Of a stretch of 64,000 nucleotides of DNA, positions 54,535 to 63,852 are shown in pieces; the first letter of the stretch is position 1; every line of letters begins with the position of its first letter. The translations under genes and the position numbers were made by a program. Location of the stretch: the NCBI RefSeq assembly GCF_017832355.1, contig NZ_JAFIBY010000001.1, positions 558,001 through 622,000 on the forward strand. The letters are read 5' to 3'. Below the pieces are notes generated by a model, which saw nothing but the letters and a program-made list of their open reading frames with translations, was not told the origin of the DNA and searched no databases. This DNA is from Serratia sp. PL17 (GTDB lineage Bacteria > Pseudomonadota > Gammaproteobacteria > Enterobacterales > Enterobacteriaceae).

Positions 54535-55002
54535 AGAATACCTTCTAGCTAGTCCGTTAGGGAAATGGGGTTAATCCTTTAAAACAACGCCATAAAAAAT
54601 GAGCAAACAACGTGCCCGTGAAATTTAACGCGGTAAGTATATCGAAAAAACGACGAAATTGACATTTTTTGGTTTAAACGGCTATTTTGAACGCCTTTAT
54701 TAGACGTTTTAGCTATATAAAAATAAAGTAATCGGGGCAGGTAATTCCCTCTTTTCGAAGGAAAAAATGCGTTAGCTGTATCAGTAATACCCGTATGCAC
54801 ATAAATACAGCATCAGGTTGGCAAATAGGGGGCATATTGGTAACACAACGGTGTTGTTAGCGCGTGGTAGAGCAGATCGTGATAGAAACGCCTATAACAG
54901 TGGTCAGAACCCAGGAGGATGTGCCGTTAACTATTGATCAGGGCAATGCAAAGGTTAGAATAGGGTTACGCGACTGTGTTTCGCGCTGTCATGGAGATCA
55001 AG
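54535..55002. other. betT upstream region, non-coding
   Basis: 468 bp without a convincing gene, AT-rich near betT. A plus-strand sigma-70-like promoter is visible: TTGACA at 54659-54664 and TATTTT at 54683-54688 with 18-bp spacing, pointing towards the small gene at 55003. The betT promoter was not identified with confidence. Confidence 0.4.
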
Positions 55003-55218
55003 ATGAGTGGGTATCAAATAGCATTGTGGACGATGATCTTTCTGAAGTCGGGTGCATTTCTGGTGTTTGTTTGGTGGTGGATGTTCAAGCGTGCAACCAA
55101 GCCTTATGTCCGTCCGCAAGATGTTGTTATTGACGAGACACCGGATGATGACAATCTGACAATGGAAGAAGTGATGAAGAAACACGGAATTACGCGTGTG
55201 GAAAATCAAACCCACTAA
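55003..55218 (+). CDS. small single-span membrane protein
   Basis: 71 residues from MSGYQIALWTM, with GGAG at good spacing before the ATG. One membrane span (IFLKSGAFLVFVWWWMF) is followed by an acidic cytoplasmic tail VVIDETPDDDNLTMEEVMKK. It looks like a genuine conserved-type small protein; no function known to me. Two longer starts upstream in frame (54976, 54994) lack ribosome sites. Confidence 0.6.
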   Translation: MSGYQIALWTMIFLKSGAFLVFVWWWMFKRATKPYVRPQDVVIDETPDDDNLTMEEVMKKHGITRVENQTH

Positions 55219-55267
55219 GTATTCCTCGCCGTGTCCTGTCCACATCAGACAGAGCCTATCTCTACAT

Positions 55268-55311
55268 GACTTGCAGCCACACCTGCAAGCCAGGAATCAC
55301 TTCCCGGCTTG
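55268..55311. terminator. hairpins between small membrane gene and dehydrogenase operon
   Basis: Two overlapping inverted repeats, CTTGCAG/CTGCAAG (55270 region) and GCAAGCC/GGCTTGC (to 55311), lie between convergent genes. They could fold alternatively; there is only a weak T run, so termination is probable but not certain. Confidence 0.45.
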
Positions 55312-55323
55312 CACGTCTTTGGG

Positions 55324-56733
55324 TTAACGCCGTTTCCTTCCGATCAACCACACCATGATTAATAGCGCCAATACCGCAATGCCGATAGCCGGAGCCATAT
55401 AAGGCTGTAACCGAGCCAGCAAGGGTATTGGTCCGCCCTGTCTCAATACGGCAACGTCTACAGCGCTGACTTTAAGCGCCGGGTTGCCATACTGTTGCAG
55501 GACATAATTGCTGATAGCGGCGATCTGCCGATCGTTTAGCGGATTAACATATGACTGCGGGCCAAAGTTCGGCATCAGCACGTGCTGGTCGCCGACCTTA
55601 CGTTCTACGCCGAACAGTATGGCCGAGATCAGGTTGGATGGGTTGCTGGCGCCAGTGGCAGTATTGTTGAACAGTGAAGGATAAGCCTGGTTTTTACTGC
55701 CGCTACCGTCCGCCTGATGGCAGCTGGCGCAGTTGCCGCTGAACAATGCCGCGCCGTCGGTCAGGGTGTTATTTGCATTGGCTGGATGTAACCCGCGCAG
55801 TTGCGCTTCTACATTAAACGGCTTGCCGTAGCTATCAGCAGCCTGATGGTCGTTGGCGTCTCTGATTGGCGTCGTGCTTTTCAGGTAAACGGCAATGGCC
55901 GATAAATCCTCATCGGAGAAATATTGCAGGCTGTTTTCGATAGCCTCGGCCATACCGCCAGCCGCCTGGTTCTTGCCGGCGACCTGACCCGTTTTCAAAT
56001 ACTGAACCAATTGCTGCTCGTTCCAGCCGCCAATGCCGCTGATGGGATCAGACGTAATATTCGGAGCATACCAACTGCCGACCATGCCGCCTGCCAGTGC
56101 CTGGCCACTGTCCTCCGCCATCAGCACGTTGCGTGGCGTATGGCAGGTATCGCAATGCCCTGGCCCATTGACCAGATAAGCCCCTCGGTTCCATTGTTCA
56201 CTCTTGCTGGCATCCGGTGCGAATCGGCCCTCTTTCAGGAACAACAGATTCCAAGCCGCCATGCTAAAACGCAGGTTGAATGGGAATGGCAGATCGGTCA
56301 GCGTATTTTTCTGATCGACAGGTTTCACGCCGTGCATAAAGTAAGCGTACAGCGCCTTGATGTCTGCATCGCTCAGTTTTGTATAAGAGGTGTAGGGCAT
56401 TGCGGGATAGAGATGGGTGCCATCGGCACGAATCCCGTCCCTGACCGCATGCGCAAACTGCTCTTCGCTATAACTGCCGATGCCTTCAGCGTTTGAAGGG
56501 GTGATGTTGGTCGCGTAAATCACTCCCATAGGGGAACTGATACCATAGCCGCCGGCATAAGGCGTACCTCCTCCCGGTTGGGTATGGCACGCCTGACAGT
56601 CCGAGGCGATGGCAAGGTGCTCACCTTTTTTGATTAGCGCAGCGCCGCTCAACGCGGTGTCATCCGCGGCTTGTGCGACGCCACCGCCAATAAGCAGCAG
56701 AGATAACAGTGTTAGTTTCAGCTGTTTTTTCAT
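55324..56733 (-). CDS. triheme cytochrome c subunit of membrane-bound sugar/aldonate dehydrogenase
   Basis: The 469-residue product has a signal peptide, three CxxCH heme sites (CQACH at 46-50, CDTCH and CASCH) and a C-terminal span (GIAVLALLIMVWLIG). It passes electrons from the FAD subunit to ubiquinone in the cytoplasmic membrane, as in gluconate 2-dehydrogenase, sorbitol and fructose dehydrogenases. The start overlaps the stop of the large-subunit gene by 4 bases. The exact substrate is undetermined. Confidence 0.87.
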   Translation of the reverse strand: MKKQLKLTLLSLLLIGGGVAQAADDTALSGAALIKKGEHLAIASDCQACHTQPGGGTPYAGGYGISSPMGVIYATNITPSNAEGIGSYSEEQFAHAVRDGIRADGTHLYPAMPYTSYTKLSDADIKALYAYFMHGVKPVDQKNTLTDLPFPFNLRFSMAAWNLLFLKEGRFAPDASKSEQWNRGAYLVNGPGHCDTCHTPRNVLMAEDSGQALAGGMVGSWYAPNITSDPISGIGGWNEQQLVQYLKTGQVAGKNQAAGGMAEAIENSLQYFSDEDLSAIAVYLKSTTPIRDANDHQAADSYGKPFNVEAQLRGLHPANANNTLTDGAALFSGNCASCHQADGSGSKNQAYPSLFNNTATGASNPSNLISAILFGVERKVGDQHVLMPNFGPQSYVNPLNDRQIAAISNYVLQQYGNPALKVSAVDVAVLRQGGPIPLLARLQPYMAPAIGIAVLALLIMVWLIGRKRR

Positions 56734-58385
56734 GCTTTCACCGCCAGCTTACGCGCAATATCATCTGCGGCCTTGATGCCTAATGCCGCCATGGTCAGGG
56801 TACTGTTCACCACGCTGGCCGACGGAATGGCGCCACCGCCCGGCAACCAAAGGTTGGCATGGTCGTGAGCCCGGCAGTTGCCGTCTACTACCGAGTCTTT
56901 GGGGTTATTGCCCATAATGGTGCCACCCATAATATGGTTATTGGCATTCAAGCTGGTGGTGATGTTGAACTCTTCGGCGTCAAACAGCTGGCCTATATGC
57001 TCAAGCTGTTTATGTGCAGCCTCAGCGCCTTTGCGAACATAATCACCGACGTCGTAATGGATGTCTGGGCAAGGCAGACCATGAGCATCTGTACGGGTTT
57101 TACTCAATGTCAGGCGATTATTTGGATCTGGTAACGGTTCCAGACTAATGGAGAGATCGACGCCATAGGCGGCACGTCGGCGGATCTCAGCATCTAACTC
57201 TTTACCGACTAACCCTTTCGCCAAAGCCTGCTGTGTGGCTGGAACCACCCGGTTGATATTGTTGAGGATCATTTTATTGGCTGAGTAATCCTTGCGGAAC
57301 TCGCCGTCACGTGGGCCAACCAAGCAGCTGCTTTGGGCGGGACCACGCCCCAGCCAGAGCGGTTCTTTCGCCAGGAAAGTACAGTGGAAACCAGAGTGGT
57401 CCATCATATTACGGCCAACCTGATCGGACGTGTTGGCAATGCCGTTCGGGTTGCGTTCGTTTGCCGCCATCAGCAGCAGGCGCGGTGTTTCTATACCGTT
57501 GCAGGCGAGTGCGAAAGCGTTGGCCGTGGCCTTGTGGGATTGTTTTTTGTTGTCCAGCCAATGGACGGCGGTAACCTGGTTCTGTTCATCAGTATCGATC
57601 TTGTATACCACGGCTTCTGCCAGTACCACGGCGCCTTTCATTTCAGCACGCTCAACGTGATGGATGCCGTTGTACATAGCACCTATCGGGCAAATAGGTT
57701 GGCAGTTGTTATTACCACAGCACGTAGGGCGGCCTTTCCACGGGTGGATGCTTCGCCCCTGTGGAATAGGAACTGAACGGTAACCGTGCGGGTTAACCAC
57801 TTCAGCAAAACGGATATCGCCGTGAGCCCAGGGCACCATATCCATCGGATAAGGCTTACTGCGCTCAGCCGGAGACTGTTGTTGCGGATCGTTGGGACCG
57901 GCGACGCCGATCTCTTCCTCAGCCCGGCAATAGTAGGGTTCCAGCTCGTCATAAGAGATGGGCCAGTCGCGGCCAACGCCGTATAACGTTTTCATTTGAA
58001 AATCACTGGGCACGTGGCGCCAGCAAGAGGCGGCCCAATGCCAGGTGGTACCGCCGACGGTACGCAGATAACCCTGTTTGAAACTGCCGGCACTGGGGCC
58101 GCTCAGGGCTACATAGTTATTTTCCGGGAAATAAAGCGGTGCGGTGGCAAACTCTGATTGCGGGTATAACCCCTGGTAATCGGAGCCAGCGCGGTTATCA
58201 AAAGGCATATTGCGCCAGTTCTCAACAGCCTGGGCACGTTCTATACGCAGGCCAGCTTCCAGTACCAGCACGGAAAAGCCTTGGCTGACCAATTGATCGG
58301 CCATCATGCCGCCGACAATACCGGAGCCTACGATCACGATATCAGCCGATGCATCGCCATCGGCGGTAAATACAGGTTTTTTCAT
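56730..58385 (-). CDS. FAD-dependent GMC-type dehydrogenase, large subunit
   Basis: The 551-residue GMC oxidoreductase has an N-terminal FAD loop IVIVGSGIVGGMMADQL (residues 16-32) with LVLEAG, and a C-terminal block GGAIPSASVVNSTLTMAALG. A cysteine cluster near residue 225 (CCGNNNCQPICPIGAMYNG) matches the iron-sulfur motif of membrane fructose/gluconate dehydrogenases. Together with the flanking subunits it oxidises a sugar acid or polyol in the periplasm; gluconate to 2-ketogluconate is the likeliest reaction in Serratia. Confidence 0.87.
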   Translation of the reverse strand: MKKPVFTADGDASADIVIVGSGIVGGMMADQLVSQGFSVLVLEAGLRIERAQAVENWRNMPFDNRAGSDYQGLYPQSEFATAPLYFPENNYVALSGPSAGSFKQGYLRTVGGTTWHWAASCWRHVPSDFQMKTLYGVGRDWPISYDELEPYYCRAEEEIGVAGPNDPQQQSPAERSKPYPMDMVPWAHGDIRFAEVVNPHGYRSVPIPQGRSIHPWKGRPTCCGNNNCQPICPIGAMYNGIHHVERAEMKGAVVLAEAVVYKIDTDEQNQVTAVHWLDNKKQSHKATANAFALACNGIETPRLLLMAANERNPNGIANTSDQVGRNMMDHSGFHCTFLAKEPLWLGRGPAQSSCLVGPRDGEFRKDYSANKMILNNINRVVPATQQALAKGLVGKELDAEIRRRAAYGVDLSISLEPLPDPNNRLTLSKTRTDAHGLPCPDIHYDVGDYVRKGAEAAHKQLEHIGQLFDAEEFNITTSLNANNHIMGGTIMGNNPKDSVVDGNCRAHDHANLWLPGGGAIPSASVVNSTLTMAALGIKAADDIARKLAVKA

Positions 58386-58400
58386 TAAAAAGCTCTCAGA

Positions 58401-58961
58401 TCACAGGGGAACATTGACGGCAGGCGGGGTAGCGGTCCACCACAGCGGCCCATTGCCACAATAGGTAGGAACGATCAGGGCATCGCTGGCGGGGCGATAC
58501 ATCAACGCGTCTTTATAGGCGATCAGTTCTGCCGTTTGCCCGTGGCCGACGGTACCGGTGTACCATGCGATGATGATTGCCGTAAGCACGTCTTGCAGGC
58601 CTGCCTGTGTCGCTTGCTGTTGCAACTGTTTTGCACTTTGGCCTGTGTGCAGCAAGCCGCTGATCTGCTCAATCTGCGAGCTAAACTGGGCATCCCGGTT
58701 ATGCAGCGCGGTAAAAATACGCGCCGACATTCCCTGATCGATATCCTCATGTTCAGTTAATGTCTGAGAAATTTTGAAGAAACGAGCAAACTGCAACGGG
58801 TTGGCCGCGGCGGTATGTTGTTCCGCTTGACTGAGGAAAGGATAGCTAAGCAGGGACGTTGCCAACAGGGTTGAGGCCAGTCCCAACAGGACTTCTCGTC
58901 GACTGAAACCGGTTCCATTTTTGGCCGGTAATCCACCATCGTCCGATAACAAGTTTTCCAT
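58401..58961 (-). CDS. dehydrogenase small subunit with Tat signal (FAD-SLDH family)
   Basis: The 186-residue product has a twin-arginine signal (SRREVLLGLASTLLATSLL), which would carry the folded large subunit across the membrane as a hitchhiker because that subunit has no signal of its own. The mature part has ILIAWYTG-like IIIAWYTGTVGHGQTAELIA and VPTYCGNGPLWWTATPPAVN, typical of the FAD-dependent sorbitol-type small subunit. First gene of a three-gene operon; 15 bp to the next. Confidence 0.83.
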   Translation of the reverse strand: MENLLSDDGGLPAKNGTGFSRREVLLGLASTLLATSLLSYPFLSQAEQHTAAANPLQFARFFKISQTLTEHEDIDQGMSARIFTALHNRDAQFSSQIEQISGLLHTGQSAKQLQQQATQAGLQDVLTAIIIAWYTGTVGHGQTAELIAYKDALMYRPASDALIVPTYCGNGPLWWTATPPAVNVPL

Positions 58962-59371
58962 GTGTTTTTCTCACAGCAGGTGTTAGTGCCGAATAAGGCA
59001 AAGGGAAGCGGGTAAAGAGTGATAAAAAATAATCAACAATGGAATAACTCCATTGTTTATAGTTTTGCGTCTAATAGTTTTGGCGAATATTAACTTGGCG
59101 ATAACCTTTCGGCAATAAACTTGCTCAGGTGTCATGACAAAACAGCACGTAAAGAACAAAAAAAGCAGGGGCAACGCCACGTTAGGTTGGGAGAGGGCAA
59201 TATAACTACGATTATTGAGGGGTAAACAATCAGCGCATTGAGCGACATTGGCCGCGCGATCTCAGAGCAAAATAGAAAACTAATAAAGCTTATTTATATT
59301 TTCTCTGCCGTTATTATTTTTTAATCCAAACAAATAAAAAAACCCGCCGCAGCGGGTTTCCGGTGAATAGG
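58962..59371. other. upstream region of the dehydrogenase operon
   Basis: 410 bp, AT-rich, with no gene. It must contain the minus-strand operon promoter; no clear operator was seen. Its right end holds the terminator of the nuclease gene. Confidence 0.5.
59337..59359 (-). terminator. terminator of the nuclease gene
   Basis: An 8-bp stem AAACCCGC (59340-59347) / GCGGGTTT (59352-59359) with a 4-base loop, followed on the minus strand by TTTTATTTG. Confidence 0.85.
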
Positions 59372-60169
59372 TTAACTTTTGCAGCCCATCAGTTCCGGCA
59401 GAACACCCGGTTTGGCCTTGAGTGAAGCCTGCACATCATCCGGCAGACCCGCCCAGATAATTAACCCAGTGCGCTTTTCGATTTCATTCACTGTCACGCG
59501 GTACTGGCAGAAGTCGGCATTCTTCGGGGTGTTTTGATCAAACAGAAACGCGGCATAGTGGTTCACCTCCGGGCTGTTGTTGATGAAGATCACCTTCCAA
59601 TAAGCACTCGGGATCGTATGTGCTTTTTGAGTACCCGGCAATTTGCCCATATCACGCTCGTACAGTGGGCCAGTTACGGTATACACCGAGCTGATGTCTG
59701 CTCGATCAATCAGTTTTCGTTCCTGATCTTCCAATCGCGCCCAAGACCCTTGGTTCAGATCGGCCATTTGTGGCGTGATGTTGGAAAGGTAGTTCAAGGA
59801 TTCCCAGTCTGACACACCCGCCAATGACGCCAGCGGTGCCTGATGCCCACGATCCACCTTCAGCGCTGCATTGGCGCCGGTATAGTCTGCCGGCACCAGC
59901 GTATCAGCTGGGTTCAGCGCCGGATCGGCCTTCCAGTTGCGTGTCTTGCCACTGGCAGGCGTGTCCTTGGTAATGTGATAAGCCACCCAGTTGGCGAATT
60001 TGGTGGTGCTATTGTTATTCAACGTATAAGCATGACGAACGATTGACAGGTTACTGCTGCCGCCCGTTGGGCAACCGACCGCACAGTTGTCGATAGACTC
60101 CAGCGTGTCTGCGGAGGCCTGGGCAGTAAATAGCAGTGCGGCGATAGCGAACATCTTGTTAAAGCGCAT
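59372..60169 (-). CDS. nucA: secreted DNA/RNA non-specific endonuclease (Serratia nuclease)
   Basis: The extracellular nuclease that degrades DNA and RNA to short oligonucleotides. The 265-residue precursor has a signal peptide of 20 residues ending AQASA, the Mg-dependent active site DRGH (106-109) and the metal-binding Asn139 in DLNQG, plus CAVGC and the C-terminal ELMGCK cysteines. It is nearly identical to the S. marcescens enzyme apart from scattered changes. The second ATG (60169) is better spaced from GAGG than the one at 60175. Confidence 0.96.
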   Translation of the reverse strand: MRFNKMFAIAALLFTAQASADTLESIDNCAVGCPTGGSSNLSIVRHAYTLNNNSTTKFANWVAYHITKDTPASGKTRNWKADPALNPADTLVPADYTGANAALKVDRGHQAPLASLAGVSDWESLNYLSNITPQMADLNQGSWARLEDQERKLIDRADISSVYTVTGPLYERDMGKLPGTQKAHTIPSAYWKVIFINNSPEVNHYAAFLFDQNTPKNADFCQYRVTVNEIEKRTGLIIWAGLPDDVQASLKAKPGVLPELMGCKS

Positions 60170-60339
60170 ATTCATATCCTCAATAAGTAAAATTATGCTG
60201 TATGTATATACAGTAAAATTAACTTATCTCAATGAAACGAATACAACAATGAAACACATTCACATTACGAATGTGTCATCGTTGGTACAGCACAGTGGGT
60301 AATTAATAAAGAGACTGGGCTGACAGCGCCGTAAAAGTA

Positions 60340-61800
60340 TTAAAAACGCCAAAAGGCGCGTGAGCAGAGGATCAGCATAGGGTAGATCTCAAGACGCCCA
60401 AGCAGCATCGCCGCGCACATCAACCATTTTGCAGCGTTGCTGAGCGTGCCAAAACCGGCGGCTGTTTCCCCGAATCCCAGGCCCATATTATTGATACAGG
60501 CGGCGACGGTCGCAAAAGAGGTGACCAGGTCATAACCCATCAGGTTCAGCAACCAGACGAAGAAACAGCTGAAAAACACGTAGAGGAAAAAGAAGCTCCA
60601 GACAGAACGCAACACGCGATCCTGAATGGGGGCGTTGCCGACCTTGATCGTGAAAACGGCGTTAGGGTGCACCAGTTGGTTAATCTCATGCCGGCTCTGT
60701 TTGTACATAATCAGAAAACGCAGCGCTTTGATGCCACCGCAGGTTGAGCCGACGCAGCCACCGAAAAAGCTCGCTGCCAGAAGGAGCATGATCGTGTGGG
60801 AGGGCATTTTGGCATAGTCGGCGGTGGCTAAACCATTATCGGTCATCATCGAACTGGTGAGGAAAAAACCGTGAACGAAGGCGTCCTTGGCACCGTACAT
60901 CCCCGAACGGTAAAGCTCGAAACAGACAATCGCCACGATGATCGACAGTACCAACAGGAAAAAACGCAGTTCCGGGTTTTTATACAGTGGTTTCAGGCTG
61001 CGGCGGCCCACGGCGACGAAATACAGCGTGAAATTTACTGCCGCCAAAATAGAAAAAATACCGCCGACCATTTCGACAGCCGAACTGTCGTAATAGCCCA
61101 GGCTTTCATTACGGGTGGAGAATCCCCCGAGTGAAACGGTGGAAATCCCATGGCAAAGGGCATCGAACCACGGCATACCGGCAAGACGAAATGCGACCGT
61201 ACAGGCCAGCCCCAAGCCGAGATAGATAAGCCACAGATTTTTAGAGGTGTCGGCCAGGCGCGGGGTCAGACGTTCTTCTTTAAAAGGCCCAGGCATTTCC
61301 GATTGATAAAGCTTGGCACCCCCAATGCCCAACAACGGCAACACTGCGACGGCCAAGACAATGACGCCGAGACCACCGATAAAATTGAGTTGAGAGCGGT
61401 AGTAGAGGACGGATTTAGGTAAGCCAGAGACGTCATTAAGTACCGAGGCACCCGTGGTGGTAATACCGGAGACGCCTTCAAACATGGCATCTGTCAGGCT
61501 GATGTTTAACGTGTTATCCATCCACAATGGCAGGGCACTGACGACAGAGAACAGAAGCCAAAACATCACAATGATCAGAAAACCGTCTTGAGTGCGCAAT
61601 TGTACCCTGGACTGTCGGGTACTGAACCAGCCCAGGCCGCCAAGTGAGCCGGCAATGACCAACGTATAGAAGAAGGAAAAGACGCTTTTTTCTTTATATA
61701 AAAGTGCCACCAGTAGAGGTGGGATCATCGACAGGCTGTAAAGAAAAACTAAAAAACTGCAAAGGTGAATAACGACCAGAATCTGCTTGTTCTTGACCAT
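60340..61800 (-). CDS. trkG: Trk-type potassium transporter, TrkG-like
   Basis: The 486-residue product has four membrane-pore-membrane repeats with filter sequences GITTTGASV, TVSLGGFSTR, MTDNGLAT and NNMGLGFG. It forms the potassium translocating subunit that works with the cytoplasmic NAD-binding TrkA. By eye it matches E. coli TrkG better than TrkH across SVWSFFFLY, ACINNMGLGFG and the C-terminal GRLEIYPMLIL. Start chosen at MVKNKQILVVIHLC; nine codons upstream are also open. No regulatory gene nearby. Confidence 0.9.
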   Translation of the reverse strand: MVKNKQILVVIHLCSFLVFLYSLSMIPPLLVALLYKEKSVFSFFYTLVIAGSLGGLGWFSTRQSRVQLRTQDGFLIIVMFWLLFSVVSALPLWMDNTLNISLTDAMFEGVSGITTTGASVLNDVSGLPKSVLYYRSQLNFIGGLGVIVLAVAVLPLLGIGGAKLYQSEMPGPFKEERLTPRLADTSKNLWLIYLGLGLACTVAFRLAGMPWFDALCHGISTVSLGGFSTRNESLGYYDSSAVEMVGGIFSILAAVNFTLYFVAVGRRSLKPLYKNPELRFFLLVLSIIVAIVCFELYRSGMYGAKDAFVHGFFLTSSMMTDNGLATADYAKMPSHTIMLLLAASFFGGCVGSTCGGIKALRFLIMYKQSRHEINQLVHPNAVFTIKVGNAPIQDRVLRSVWSFFFLYVFFSCFFVWLLNLMGYDLVTSFATVAACINNMGLGFGETAAGFGTLSNAAKWLMCAAMLLGRLEIYPMLILCSRAFWRF

Positions 61801-61937
61801 ACTTGCGCCCGAGTTGCCTGTCGGCAATGCGTCAATTTATTCTTTAAGAATACAAAGAATAAGGCAGACGATATAAAAAAAACGTAAAAATTCATATCGC
61901 CTGAGAAGGTTGGCACGTTTTTTAACCGTGCTGGTGA

Positions 61938-62282
61938 TTATTCCAACAGGTTATTTACAGTGCGACGCACGTATTGCGTCATTTGCGCCAGATCCTCGGG
62001 TGACACCGGGCCGCCGCCGGCACGTACCACTTGTTGTTCTATTTGAGCGATCTCTTGCTCGACTTTATTGGCAATCTGCACCTTGACGATTTTATCCACC
62101 GACGAGAGCAGGACTTTAAGTACCACTTTCAGTGCCACATTCTCGCAGAACGAATCGTAGTGATGGATCGCAGGCGGCGCCGCAGGGGGTTCGGGTGCGC
62201 GCGGGGCCATAGCCTTAAAACTGTCTACATTTTCAATAATAAGATCCATGTCTCTTATTAGTTCATCAAAATCTTTAGACAC
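61938..62282 (-). CDS. uncharacterised 114-residue cytoplasmic protein
   Basis: Taken from a GTG at 62282 with AGGG upstream, reading VSKDFDELIRDMDLIIENVD. There is a Pro/Ala-rich linker (APRAPEPPAAPPAIHHYDSF) and a helical second half with KVEQEIAQIEQQVVRAGGG. No membrane segment and no recognised family. Start uncertain: the frame is open to 62327. It stands alone between trkG and wrbA. Confidence 0.5.
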   Translation of the reverse strand: MSKDFDELIRDMDLIIENVDSFKAMAPRAPEPPAAPPAIHHYDSFCENVALKVVLKVLLSSVDKIVKVQIANKVEQEIAQIEQQVVRAGGGPVSPEDLAQMTQYVRRTVNNLLE

Positions 62283-62488
62283 TGACTTATTTCCCTTCGC
62301 TATGCGCAAAAACAGAACGCCCGTCATCAGGGCAAATGCCGATGCTTGACGGGCAGAACGAATTTCGACCGTGACGTTCAGGTAGTGAATGGCAGGCTGA
62401 GCGGCATTTTAACCTTGCTGCGGGTTGGCAACAAGATGGGGCCGAACGAATCAACGGCCCCGTCAGGCAGGTAACGGCAGGTTATCGC

Positions 62489-63088
62489 TTAACTTTTCAG
62501 CTTGGTGGTGATTTTCGTCACGTGTTCACCCTGGTAGCGGGCGATAGTCAGCTCTTCTTGGCTAGGTTGGCGTGATCCGTCGGCACCGGCAATGGTTGTT
62601 GCACCGTAAGGCGTGCCGCCGCGCGTATGGGAAACGTCAAACAGTTCTGGGGTGGCGTAGCCGATGGGTACAATAATAAAACCGTGGTGCGCCAACGTGG
62701 TCCAGGTGGAGGTGATCGTGTGCTCCTGGCCGCCGCCTGTTCCTGTAGAGGAAAAGACGCTACCTACCTTGCCATATAGCGCGCCAGAAGCCCACAGCCC
62801 GCCCGTCTGATCGAGGAAGGTGCGCATCTGCCCAGCCATGTTGCCAAAGCGCGTCGGCGTGCCGAAGATAATACCATCGTAATCGGCCAGTTCCTGTGGC
62901 GTAGCGATAGGGGCTTTTTGATTTTGCTTACCGCCCGCTTTGGCAAAGGCGTCTGCCGGGATGGTTTCCGGAACGCGTTTGAGTGTGACTTCAGCACCAC
63001 TGACTCTGCGGGCGCCTTCTGCAACCGCCTCTGCCAGGGTTTCAATATGTCCGTACATTGAGTAATACAGAACCAAAATTTTCGCCAT
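62489..63088 (-). CDS. wrbA: NAD(P)H:quinone oxidoreductase WrbA
   Basis: A 199-residue flavodoxin-like FMN protein that reduces quinones by two electrons and limits oxidative stress. Family sequence: [20 protein letters not shown] (FMN phosphate loop), [20 protein letters not shown] and the insert typical of WrbA near [14 protein letters not shown]. Confidence 0.95.
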   Translation of the reverse strand: MAKILVLYYSMYGHIETLAEAVAEGARRVSGAEVTLKRVPETIPADAFAKAGGKQNQKAPIATPQELADYDGIIFGTPTRFGNMAGQMRTFLDQTGGLWASGALYGKVGSVFSSTGTGGGQEHTITSTWTTLAHHGFIIVPIGYATPELFDVSHTRGGTPYGATTIAGADGSRQPSQEELTIARYQGEHVTKITTKLKS

Positions 63089-63166
63089 GTTCCTTGCTCC
63101 GTTCGGGGGGATTGAAAGATATGCCCCCTAAGCATAGGAGTGAATGCGGAACTTATCCTTACGGCG

Positions 63167-63784
63167 TTATTTTATCCCTGCCACTGCCAGCAGTGCACCA
63201 AAGGTGATCAGCAAACCACCAAACACCCTGTCGATGCCTTTACGCAGCCGCAGGAGGCGCGCATTGATACCGGGCGCGGAAAACAGCAGGGCGACGGCAC
63301 CGAACCAGAGGATATGAGCAAGTGCAATGAATAATCCGTAACCTATTTGCACACTCAATGGCGTCTGTGGGTTAACCACTTGCATAAACAGGCTGACGAT
63401 AAAAATGGTGGTTTTGGGGTTTAGCACGTTAGTTAAAAAGCCGGTTTTCAGCGCGGCGAAGTCGCTAACGGCGGTCGGCGTGGCCGAAGAGTCTACCGTA
63501 TTGGTGCCGGCGTGGCGCAGCATACTGACGCCAAGGTAGATCAGGTAGGCGGCACCCACCGCTTTCAACAGCGTGAACAGCCACAATGATTGTTGGATCA
63601 ATACACCCACCCCAATCAGGGTATAGCTGACGTGGATAAGCACACCAGCGCCAATGCCGCAGGCAGTCAGCACGCCGGCACGGCGGGAAAGCAGCAGGCT
63701 ATTGCGTGACACCATAGCGAAATCGGGCCCCGGGCTGATGACGGCGAGTAAAGTGATGGTGACGACAGCGATGAGTTCGGTCAT
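63167..63784 (-). CDS. LysE/RhtB family amino acid exporter
   Basis: The 205-residue protein has six hydrophobic segments and the family N-terminus AVVTITLLAVISPGPDFAMV. It probably exports an amino acid or derivative; the substrate cannot be told. It is divergent from a LysR-type gene that likely controls it, about 68 bp away, a common arrangement for this family. Confidence 0.88.
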   Translation of the reverse strand: MTELIAVVTITLLAVISPGPDFAMVSRNSLLLSRRAGVLTACGIGAGVLIHVSYTLIGVGVLIQQSLWLFTLLKAVGAAYLIYLGVSMLRHAGTNTVDSSATPTAVSDFAALKTGFLTNVLNPKTTIFIVSLFMQVVNPQTPLSVQIGYGLFIALAHILWFGAVALLFSAPGINARLLRLRKGIDRVFGGLLITFGALLAVAGIK

Positions 63785-63852
63785 AGTTATCCTGTAGGAA
63801 AATCAGAAGAGAGTGGCTGATTTATAAAAGGAATGGCCGACGATGACAAACG

